Origin: Candidatus Bathyarchaeota archaeon | GTDB lineage: Archaea > Thermoproteota > Bathyarchaeia > RBG-16-48-13 > GCA-020355125 | Assembly (NCBI GenBank): GCA_030670615.1 | Contig: DAOVBJ010000038.1 | Coordinates: forward strand, 1 to 7,752 | Direction: 5' to 3' | Length of the DNA stretch: 7,752 nt | Part shown: positions 1 to 5,740 of the stretch, one piece after another | How positions within the stretch are numbered: position 1 is the stretch's first letter | Layout of the letters: every line of letters begins with the position of its first letter | Translations under genes and position numbers: made by a program | The notes under the pieces: generated by a model | What the model was told of the DNA's origin: nothing | The model's input: only the letters and a program-made list of their open reading frames with translations | Database searches by the model: none

Positions 1-2
1 CG

Positions 3-1250
3 AAGCACCATGTAGTCATTCCTGACCTGAATGTGGAAGCAATCTGCCGCTTTGCGCAGCGATATCGAAGTAAAATCGACTTTGGAATTGTAGGACCTGA
101 ACAACCCATAATTAACGGCGTGAGAGATCGAGTTGAGCGAGAAACGGGAATACCTATGATCTGCCCTACCAAAGAGTACGCCATTGAAAGGAGTAAAGTT
201 GCTCAGCGCCTCCTCTTCCAAGAGGCGGAACCAGACTTAAATCCCCGATTCAAAGTCTTTGATCCAAAGGACTATACGAGCGTGAAGAGTGTTCAACGGG
301 AGGTCTGGCGGTGGCTCGATACATTAGACAACCAGGTTGCCGTGAAGCCCGATGGAGTGACCGCGGGAAAGGGTGTGGGCGTCTGGGGTGACCACTTTCA
401 GACTCGGCAGGATCTCTTTGAGCACTTCCTTTCTAACTACAAGTATGGCCCCGTGATTATTGAGGAAAAGGTCTTCGGGGAGGAATCGAGTTTTCAAGCC
501 TTCTGCGATGGAAAACACCTCGTCCCTCTCCCAGAGACGCGGGACTATAAGCGGGCTTTCGACGGCGACAAAGGTCCGAATACCGGCGGCATGGGCTCCT
601 ACAAAGCCAAGCTCAAGTGGCTGCCCTTCATGACGTCCTGGGATATGGAAGGCGAAGCCAAGGCGATGGATCGCATCTTCAGGCGATTGAAGGGGCGGGG
701 AAGCAATCCGGGTCTGCGTGGTTTTCCATTCTACGGTGCCTTCATGCACACCGGTCGAGGCGTCAAGATTTTGGAGAACAATAGCAGGCCCGGGGATCCA
801 GAGATATTGAATATCCTGCCTGTGCTTGAAGATGACTTCGTCGAGGTGTGTTTCCGAATACTTGAGGGAACCTTGACCAGGGTGCGTGTGGCGTCTAAGG
901 CGACCGTTGTGACCTATAAGGTGCCACCGACCTATGGCGGAAAAACGAGGGTGTACTCTGGCGACAAGGAGGTCCACTTGGACCAAGCATATAAGCTCAG
1001 TGAAGATTATAGTGGACGATTGAGGGTGTATCCTGGCTCCCTCGAACTGCGGAATGGAGCGACCTATTCCCTCAGCTCGAGGACAGTGGCCGTCGTCGGC
1101 ATAGCGGATGAAATCGATGAGGCGCGACGGCTCTCCCTTGAAGGCATCCGTAAAGTGAAGGGCAGCGACCTCTGGTACCGACAGGATATCGCCGCTGAGG
1201 AGAGCATTGAGCGAAGCGTTAAACATATGACGAGGCTGAGGCGTTTATAA
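3..1250 (+). CDS. purD: Phosphoribosylamine--glycine ligase (GAR synthetase), 5'-truncated by window edge
   Basis: ATP-grasp ligase joining 5-phosphoribosylamine and glycine to form GAR, the second step of de novo purine synthesis, in the cytosol. The reading frame is open to the left edge, so the GTG at 33 is not the real start; roughly the first 40-50 residues (GGGREHA nucleotide-fold motif) lie outside. Numbering from that GTG: VGPEQP at 20-25 (N-domain), the ATP-grasp lysine segment VKPDGVTAGKGV at 104-115, EEKVFGEESSFQAF at 144-157, DYKRAFDGDKGPNTGGMGSY at 171-190, and the metal-binding E248/N250 in LENNSRPGDPE. The C-terminal part (RTVAVVGIADEIDEA, WYRQDI..ESIER) resembles Thermococcales PurD as I remember it. 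SRPGDPE replaces the more usual VRFGDPE. The HAD gene follows after 13 nt, so the two are probably co-transcribed. Confident in the family; exact 5' end unknown. Confidence 0.93.
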   Translation, partial: KHHVVIPDLNVEAICRFAQRYRSKIDFGIVGPEQPIINGVRDRVERETGIPMICPTKEYAIERSKVAQRLLFQEAEPDLNPRFKVFDPKDYTSVKSVQREVWRWLDTLDNQVAVKPDGVTAGKGVGVWGDHFQTRQDLFEHFLSNYKYGPVIIEEKVFGEESSFQAFCDGKHLVPLPETRDYKRAFDGDKGPNTGGMGSYKAKLKWLPFMTSWDMEGEAKAMDRIFRRLKGRGSNPGLRGFPFYGAFMHTGRGVKILENNSRPGDPEILNILPVLEDDFVEVCFRILEGTLTRVRVASKATVVTYKVPPTYGGKTRVYSGDKEVHLDQAYKLSEDYSGRLRVYPGSLELRNGATYSLSSRTVAVVGIADEIDEARRLSLEGIRKVKGSDLWYRQDIAAEESIERSVKHMTRLRRL

Positions 1251-1263
1251 AGAGGGTGCATCC

Positions 1264-2352
1264 ATGACGGCGGGTCGAATCTTCATCTCTGACTGCGAAG
1301 GCCCCATTTCAAAAAACGACAACGCATTCGAAGTGGCACAATCCTTCATCCCAAGGGGCGACCACTTTTTCTCCCTGATTAGCAGATACGACGACGTGCT
1401 TGCTGACATCGTTAAGAGGTCGGGATACCGGGCGGGAAACACGTTGAAGCTGATAACGCCTTTCCTGAAGGTGTATGGTGTGACGAATGCGAAACTCGTC
1501 GAATACGCCTCCGACAACATCGTCGTACTCCCCGGCGCTAAGAAGATGCTTCACCACCTCGCGTCCATCTTACCCTCCTTCATCGTGAGTACCAGCTACG
1601 AGCAATACCTCTCTGCTCTCTGCGCCCGCATGGACTTCCCCCTATCGAATGTATACTGCACGCAACTGGATTTGGACCAATATGAGATCCCTTTGAACGA
1701 AGCTACGCGAGTATGTGAACTTACAGACGAATTAACGTCTTATCCGATGATTCACATTCCAGACCATGCCACCTCCTTAAAAGACTTCTCAGAAAAAGAC
1801 CGAGCCACTATAACGAAGTTGGATGAGGTGTTTTGGAAGACGATTCCGGGTATGACGTGTGGACGGATGCTGAAGGAGATCATGCCCATGGGCGGCGAGG
1901 AGAAAGCAAAGGTTGTGATGGCGATCGCGTCCAACTTGGAAAGCGACCTTGAGGAAGTGGTCTACGTGGGAGACAGCATAACCGATGTCCAAGCCCTTCA
2001 GCTTGTGAAGGCGGGGGGCGGGTTAGCCATCTCCTTCAACGGAAACAGCTATGCTGTCTCGAACGCGGAGATAGCGATTCTTTCAGACACCGCCCTTGTC
2101 ACCGCCATTTTGGTCGACGTCTTCTCTCGAAGGGGAAAGAAGGATGTGCTGGAATTGGCGAGGAGCTGGAGTCGCCGAACCGTGGAGGAAGCATCGGTCC
2201 ATTCATCTCTCGCCACAGCCATACTAGAGAAGTATTCTGATCGTTTCCCTCACGTTCAAGTCGTCGACGATCAGAACGTTGAGGCGTTGATCGAGGATAG
2301 TAGTTGTTTCAGGACAAGTGTTCGGGGTGAAGCGATAGGACGATTAGGGTGA
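1264..2352 (+). CDS. EhaR-like HAD-superfamily phosphatase-fold protein
   Basis: 362 residues. HAD motifs are visible: motif I ISDCEGP with nucleophile candidate D10 and E12 where most HAD phosphatases have Asp; motif II candidate VSTSY (S109/T110); motif III candidate K214; motif IV VYVGDSITD with D237 and D241. A long insert at about 25-105 and 125-200 would be a cap. The opening DCEGPISKNDNAFE matches, from memory, the archaeal family annotated as energy-converting hydrogenase A subunit R, a predicted soluble phosphatase despite the name. No membrane segment is seen, so it is probably cytosolic. The substrate is unknown. ATG follows a GAGGGTG Shine-Dalgarno with 5-nt spacing, 13 nt after purD; the ftr start is 34 nt downstream. 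Its place beside purD and ftr argues for a phosphorylated nucleotide or cofactor intermediate rather than hydrogenase (inference). No hydrogenase genes occur in this window. Confidence 0.8.
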   Translation: MTAGRIFISDCEGPISKNDNAFEVAQSFIPRGDHFFSLISRYDDVLADIVKRSGYRAGNTLKLITPFLKVYGVTNAKLVEYASDNIVVLPGAKKMLHHLASILPSFIVSTSYEQYLSALCARMDFPLSNVYCTQLDLDQYEIPLNEATRVCELTDELTSYPMIHIPDHATSLKDFSEKDRATITKLDEVFWKTIPGMTCGRMLKEIMPMGGEEKAKVVMAIASNLESDLEEVVYVGDSITDVQALQLVKAGGGLAISFNGNSYAVSNAEIAILSDTALVTAILVDVFSRRGKKDVLELARSWSRRTVEEASVHSSLATAILEKYSDRFPHVQVVDDQNVEALIEDSSCFRTSVRGEAIGRLG

Positions 2353-2386
2353 TAACCGACGTTGAAAGGAAGAGAGGAGATGCATC

Positions 2387-3283
2387 GTGGCGGTTGAAGT
2401 TGAAGACACCTATGCTGAAGCCTTTGAAGGCCTCTTCATGAGGCTCATTATCACCGCCAAAGACCGTAAACGATTGAAAAAGGCGGCTTACAACTCGACA
2501 GCCCTACCCTCCACGGTCATCAATCGCACGGAAGGTGGCATGGAAAAATGGCTCAAAGTGGACGAGACGCCTGACGGGCGGCTGGGTGTCATCGTCCAAT
2601 TTTGGGGACAACGGGATAGACGGAATCCTGAAAAATCGTTGGAGCGATTCTACAGGGAAGCTTCGTATCGTATACGCCAAGGAATCCTCGTCGTCCCGAC
2701 GACAGCGGTCTTCAACGCCCATAATTCTGAGAAACGACTTGACGCCATGAAGCGGATTGGCCACTGCGGAGACGGCTACGAATGGGAAGAAAGCGTTGGT
2801 GGCCGCCGAGTTATCAAGATCCCCCTCATGATGGGGGAGTTTACTATCGAACGTTATCTGGGATACGGCGTTGGGGTTATGGGTGGAAATGTGTGGTTTA
2901 TGTGTGAAAACGAGGACGTAGCCCTTGAAGTGGGAGACCGCGCCCTCAAGGCGGTCCTTAGAGTTGACGGCGTCGTCGCCCCCTTCGATGTCTGCTCCGC
3001 AGGCTCCAAACCCGAAACACGGTATCCAGAGATCGGGCCCACCACCAATCACCCGTTCTGTCCGATACTACGAGGTAAAATTCCTGACTCAAAGACGCCA
3101 GAGGGCGTAAACGCGATACCTGAGATCGTGGTCAACGGCGTCTCCCTTGAAGCCGTGAAAAGGGCCATGAAGGCTGCAGTCCTCAACGCAATGGACGTGG
3201 AAGGTGTGGTGAAGGTGTCGGCAGGCAATTATGGGGGAAAGTTGGGAAAGTATAAAATCTTCTTGAGAGAGCTGATTTCATGA
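2387..3283 (+). CDS. ftr: Formylmethanofuran:tetrahydromethanopterin N-formyltransferase
   Basis: Cytosolic enzyme moving the formyl group between methanofuran and tetrahydromethanopterin in the archaeal branch of the C1 (Wood-Ljungdahl/methanogenic) pathway. The 298-residue length equals the usual ~297. Family hallmarks: VEDTYAEAFE at 5-14, ETPDGRLGV at 60-68, VPTTAVFNA at 103-111, GDGYE at 128-132, KIPLMMGEF at 144-152, GVMGGNVWFM at 163-172, PEIVVNG at 245-251 and SAGNYGGKLGKY at 278-289. Glu246 falls where canonical enzymes have the conserved glutamate of YEIVINGL. Residues 44-95 diverge clearly from the methanogen sequences I recall, so a paralogue with altered specificity cannot be excluded. 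GTG start is chosen because GAGGAG lies 7 nt upstream; the ATG at 2380 is in another frame. It overlaps pfkB by 4 nt, implying translational coupling. Confidence 0.92.
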   Translation: MAVEVEDTYAEAFEGLFMRLIITAKDRKRLKKAAYNSTALPSTVINRTEGGMEKWLKVDETPDGRLGVIVQFWGQRDRRNPEKSLERFYREASYRIRQGILVVPTTAVFNAHNSEKRLDAMKRIGHCGDGYEWEESVGGRRVIKIPLMMGEFTIERYLGYGVGVMGGNVWFMCENEDVALEVGDRALKAVLRVDGVVAPFDVCSAGSKPETRYPEIGPTTNHPFCPILRGKIPDSKTPEGVNAIPEIVVNGVSLEAVKRAMKAAVLNAMDVEGVVKVSAGNYGGKLGKYKIFLRELIS

Positions 3284-4188
3284 AGCTGGATGTCATAGGC
3301 TTCGGTGCCTTAAACTTGGACAGACTCTACCGCGTGACGCGGATAGCCGGGGCGGGTGAGGAGGGCTACATAACACGAGATACCGAGTCGTCAGGGGGTT
3401 CCGCGGCCAATACCATTGTTGGACTCGCAAGGCTTGGCGTAAACGTGGGATGCATCGGTAAACTCGCTCGGGACAGGGAAGGTAGACGCCTCCTACGCGA
3501 CCTCGTCAAAGAAAAGGTGAATGTTAATGGGGTCGTCGTGTCGGAGGACGGTGCGAGCGGCGTGGTCTTTTGCTTCGTTGACGAAGGGGGGGAACGCACC
3601 ATGTATGTGCGGCCAGGCGTAAACAACGAGTTAACCCATCAAGAGGTTGATGTGGATTATGGTCGTAACACCCAATTCCTGCACTTATCCTCATTCATCA
3701 GTGAGAAACCCTTTGAGGCCCAGCAGGAGCTCTTGAATGCCTGTGACGACGTTCATGTGAGTCTAGACCCAGGTATGTATTATGCTACGAAGGGCGTTCA
3801 AGCTTTGAGGCCCATACTTAAATGGTGTTACACCGTCTTCCCGAATGAGCGCGAAGTAAAGCTGTTGACGGGAGAGGAATACTTGAAAGGCGCACGCGTT
3901 CTTCTGCGGGAGGGCGCTCAAATAGTGGCGGTTAAACTGGGGGCGAAGGGATGCTACGTCACCGACGGCGTGGAAGAGCACCTCATCGACGCGTATGAGG
4001 CGAAGGTCGTTGACACCACGGGGGCTGGAGACGCCTTTTGCGCAGGCTTTCTCTACGGTCTCCTCAAGGGGAAAGACTTGTACACCTGTGGAAAATTGGG
4101 GAATTATGTGGCATCCCGAAAGATAGGGATCGACGGGGCCAGAGACGGACTACCTAATCGATCCGACTTACCCAGTCACCTCAGATGA
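3280..4188 (+). CDS. PfkB/ribokinase-family carbohydrate or nucleoside kinase
   Basis: 302 residues, typical for the family, cytosolic. It should phosphorylate a sugar or nucleoside hydroxyl with ATP. The substrate-side motif SSGGSAANTIVGLARLG (37-53) and the C-terminal signature VDTTGAGDAFCAGF (244-257) are intact; D251 is the expected catalytic base and G248-G250 form the anion hole. VFPNEREVKLLTG (186-198) is the usual conserved central segment. Specificity cannot be read from sequence; ribokinase-like and archaeal nucleoside-kinase-like activities are both plausible. The ATG overlaps the ftr stop as ATGA, so translation is probably coupled and the gene is last in the purD operon. A palindromic TAGCTAGCT site begins 4 nt after the stop. 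Confidence 0.88.
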   Translation: MKLDVIGFGALNLDRLYRVTRIAGAGEEGYITRDTESSGGSAANTIVGLARLGVNVGCIGKLARDREGRRLLRDLVKEKVNVNGVVVSEDGASGVVFCFVDEGGERTMYVRPGVNNELTHQEVDVDYGRNTQFLHLSSFISEKPFEAQQELLNACDDVHVSLDPGMYYATKGVQALRPILKWCYTVFPNEREVKLLTGEEYLKGARVLLREGAQIVAVKLGAKGCYVTDGVEEHLIDAYEAKVVDTTGAGDAFCAGFLYGLLKGKDLYTCGKLGNYVASRKIGIDGARDGLPNRSDLPSHLR

Positions 4189-4192
4189 GTAG

Positions 4193-4204
4193 AGCTAGCT
4201 AGCT
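4193..4204. repeat. TAGCTAGCT palindromic repeat, copy 1
   Basis: Perfect 12-bp palindrome AGCTAGCTAGCT beginning 4 nt after the pfkB stop. First of four sites sharing the core TAGCTAGCT. It marks the left edge of the AT-richer segment holding the M19 gene. Function unknown; a repressor site, insertion scar or end of an acquired cassette are possible. Confidence 0.75.
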
Positions 4205-4233
4205 TGAATTCACCACGGGATTAAACCAACCAA

Positions 4234-4258
4234 CTCAGAAGAGCTGAGGTGGAGGTAA
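4234..4258 (+). promoter_or_regulatory. Small hairpin and strong Shine-Dalgarno before the M19 gene
   Basis: GGAGGTAA at 4251-4258 lies 7 nt before the ATG at 4266 and is the best match to the archaeal anti-SD in the window, fixing the start. Just upstream, CTCAG (4234-4238) and CTGAG (4244-4248) can form a 5-bp stem with a 5-nt loop. The stem is too short to claim a regulatory role. No convincing TATA box is seen in the 77-bp gap; ATTAAACC near 4220 is a weak candidate. Confidence 0.5.
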
Positions 4259-4265
4259 AATATCT

Positions 4266-5306
4266 ATGTTCAATCTTAGTAAGAAGGAAGAGGATAGAGC
4301 ATTATCAATCCATAGCACGTCTATTGTGGTTGACACACATAACGATACCATCGGAAATATGATGGTGGGCCCTGCATCACGGATGCGAGATTTTAGTTTA
4401 AAACGGGCTTTGGGTGAGAGATCCGATGAGGGACAGATCGATATACCTAGGATCAAAGAGGGCGGAGTCGACTGTCTTGTCTTTGCCATGTGCGTGACGA
4501 ACCCGATTTATCGAGCCCGCCGTCTTAGGAGGCTACTCCAGATGCTTGACGTTTTCTACTCAGAAGTCGAAAGGAATTCTGAGCGAATAGCTTTGACTTC
4601 AACCTATCAAGATATCATTGATACAGTAAAGAGTGGAAAGATCGCTGCAGTCATCTCTGTAGAGGGAGGTGAGGCTCTTGAAGGGGACATTGGAGTCTTG
4701 CGGATGCTGTATAAGCTAGGTGTCAGGATGCTGACGTTGACGCATTTTCCCCGAAATGAGTTGGGAGATGGGTCGAGAGACGACTCAGGCTCGCATTTAA
4801 CTGACTTTGGGGTTGCTGTTGTAGAGGAGATGAATAAGCTTGGTATGATCGTTGATATATCGCACCTAAAAGAAACGGGCTTCTGGGACGTAATGGAGAA
4901 AACAAAGAGTCCCGTTATTGCATCACACTCTAATTGTAAGGAGTTTTCCGACCACCATAGAAATCTGACCGACGAGCAAATTAAGGCATTAGCTGAGAAG
5001 GATGGTGTAATAAACCTGAGTTATTGTGGTGGTTTTATAAAGCAAGGCGTCACACGAGATAATCTGAAAGAGGTGGGGTTGGATGAATGGTTGAAGCACG
5101 TAGACTATATTATCAACCTTGTAGGCTCCGACCACATAGGACTAGGCTCAGATTTTGATGGGGGATGTGGCTTTCCTGGAGTTGATGACATAACCATGGT
5201 ACCCAAAGTCACAAGAGGACTAGTGACTCGTGGTTACTCAGATGATGATGTCGAGAAGATCCTGGGAAGAAACAATTTACGCGTATTCAAAGACGTGCTA
5301 AAATAA
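4266..5306 (+). CDS. Membrane dipeptidase (peptidase family M19) homologue
   Basis: 346-residue amidohydrolase-fold metallopeptidase of the renal dipeptidase family; members cleave dipeptides, often with a D-residue or modified C-terminal residue. The metal ligands are recognisable: H25 and D27 in VDTHND, E133 in SVEGGEA, H200 in DISH, H221 in ASHSN, and D296 in GSDFDG; the end GRNNLRVF is typical. HRNLTDEQI (231-239) is a further family hallmark. No signal peptide or membrane segment is present, so despite the family name it is likely cytosolic, as in prokaryotic relatives. Composition is AT-richer than its neighbours: seven sampled 60-nt lines average about 44% GC, against about 57% in the flanking genes. 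It stands alone 77 bp after pfkB, so it is probably a separate unit and may have been acquired. Natural substrate unknown. Confidence 0.92.
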   Translation: MFNLSKKEEDRALSIHSTSIVVDTHNDTIGNMMVGPASRMRDFSLKRALGERSDEGQIDIPRIKEGGVDCLVFAMCVTNPIYRARRLRRLLQMLDVFYSEVERNSERIALTSTYQDIIDTVKSGKIAAVISVEGGEALEGDIGVLRMLYKLGVRMLTLTHFPRNELGDGSRDDSGSHLTDFGVAVVEEMNKLGMIVDISHLKETGFWDVMEKTKSPVIASHSNCKEFSDHHRNLTDEQIKALAEKDGVINLSYCGGFIKQGVTRDNLKEVGLDEWLKHVDYIINLVGSDHIGLGSDFDGGCGFPGVDDITMVPKVTRGLVTRGYSDDDVEKILGRNNLRVFKDVLK

Positions 5307-5337
5307 AACCAGTTAAATGAGAAAAAGGTATCCGTTT

Positions 5338-5357
5338 TAAGATAGCTAGCTATCTTA
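5338..5357. repeat. 20-bp perfect palindrome containing TAGCTAGCT, copy 2
   Basis: TAAGATAGCTAGCTATCTTA is a perfect 20-bp palindrome 31 nt after the M19 stop. It shares the TAGCTAGCT core with the other copies but has its own matching arms. As RNA it could fold only with a very tight loop, so it reads better as a dimeric protein-binding site or element end than as a terminator stem. No long T tract follows directly; the first T6 is at about 5377. Confidence 0.8.
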
Positions 5358-5490
5358 GGTCAATGTGCATTATATATTTTTTATGAGCATTAGCGAGAGA
5401 GCGCCGATTATATTTGTTATGCCCTGAGTGATTCATAGTAACGGCAAGTCGTTGACGTACTGTTTGTGGTAGTATTGGGTTGTGGTAAAA

Positions 5491-5500
5491 CTAGCTAGCT
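5491..5500. repeat. TAGCTAGCT repeat, copy 3
   Basis: CTAGCTAGCT, the shortest copy; its inner 8 bp are palindromic but the flanks are not. It is followed by TTAGC-tatt-GCTAA (5501-5514) and then a T9 tract. Confidence 0.65.
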
Positions 5501-5532
5501 TTAGCTATTGCTAAGACTATAAATTTTTTTTT
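5501..5532 (+). terminator. Candidate terminator for the M19 transcript: short hairpin plus T9
   Basis: TTAGC (5501-5505) and GCTAA (5510-5514) form a 5-bp stem with a 4-nt loop, and nine T follow at 5524-5532 on the + strand. Archaeal termination needs mainly a T-rich non-template tract, so the T run is the stronger evidence. It is nearly 200 nt after the M19 stop, which would give a long 3' UTR. Confidence 0.45.
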
Positions 5533-5567
5533 AAGACATAGTTCCGCTTCCGCTTAACTCTATTCAG

Positions 5568-5581
5568 AAAAATTTTTTTTT
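5568..5581 (+). terminator. A5-T9 tract, second candidate terminator
   Basis: AAAAA followed by nine T. For a + strand transcript this is a T-rich archaeal-type termination tract backing up the one at 5524-5532. The A5 offers a weak equivalent for the opposite strand. Confidence 0.4.
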
Positions 5582-5726
5582 GGGAACCAGCGTAAATCAA
5601 TCCCAGTTTCGCCAAAAAACGCTTAAAAGCACACCATAAGAAAGCAAAAACCTACGAATAAACTACGCATAACATACATATACCATTTTCTAAGATGAGA
5701 TTACTCATTAGGAGTCTTAATCGGGA

Positions 5727-5740
5727 ACTAGCTAGCTAGT
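5727..5740. repeat. TAGCTAGCT palindromic repeat, copy 4, containing the amidase stop codon
   Basis: Perfect 14-bp palindrome ACTAGCTAGCTAGT. Read on the - strand it encodes the last three residues (Leu-Ala-Ser) and the TAG stop of the amidase. It marks the right edge of the AT-rich segment. Confidence 0.78.

Larger units (their letters stand above)
5307..5727. other. 421-bp convergent AT-rich intergenic region, no gene recognised
   Basis: Tail-to-tail spacer between the M19 gene (+) and the amidase (-). Sampled lines are 30-43% GC. It holds three of the four TAGCTAGCT sites, two T9 tracts, a direct repeat TTGTGGTA (5464-5471 and 5480-5487), and a tandem TTCCGC near 5543-5553. I see no tRNA, no C/D-box sRNA with both boxes, and no ORF longer than about 15 codons with a credible start. 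A small non-coding RNA is possible but not shown. Confidence 0.6.

Noticed and set aside
33..35. GTG at 33 as the purD start
   Set aside because: The frame is open further upstream to the edge, and the N-terminal nucleotide-fold motif would be missing.
324..1226. 300-codon open frame on the - strand opposite purD
   Set aside because: It lies wholly inside a well-matched purD, shows no recognisable family pattern, and is the usual antisense shadow of a GC-rich gene.
5380..5424. Tiny ORF of 14 codons beginning ATGAGCATTAGC
   Set aside because: Too short, with no Shine-Dalgarno and no recognisable peptide.
5421..5460. C/D-box sRNA candidate around CTGAGTGATTCA
   Set aside because: No proper C box (RUGAUGA) is paired with a D box (CUGA) at the right distance.
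5695..5708. ATGAG-atta-CTCAT hairpin as the amidase terminator
   Set aside because: Only 5 bp, mostly A/T, and no clear T tract follows on the - strand.
4193..5740. CRISPR array from the repeated TAGCTAGCT sites
   Set aside because: Units are only 8-20 bp, spacing is irregular (about 1150, 150 and 240 bp) and one interval holds a gene.
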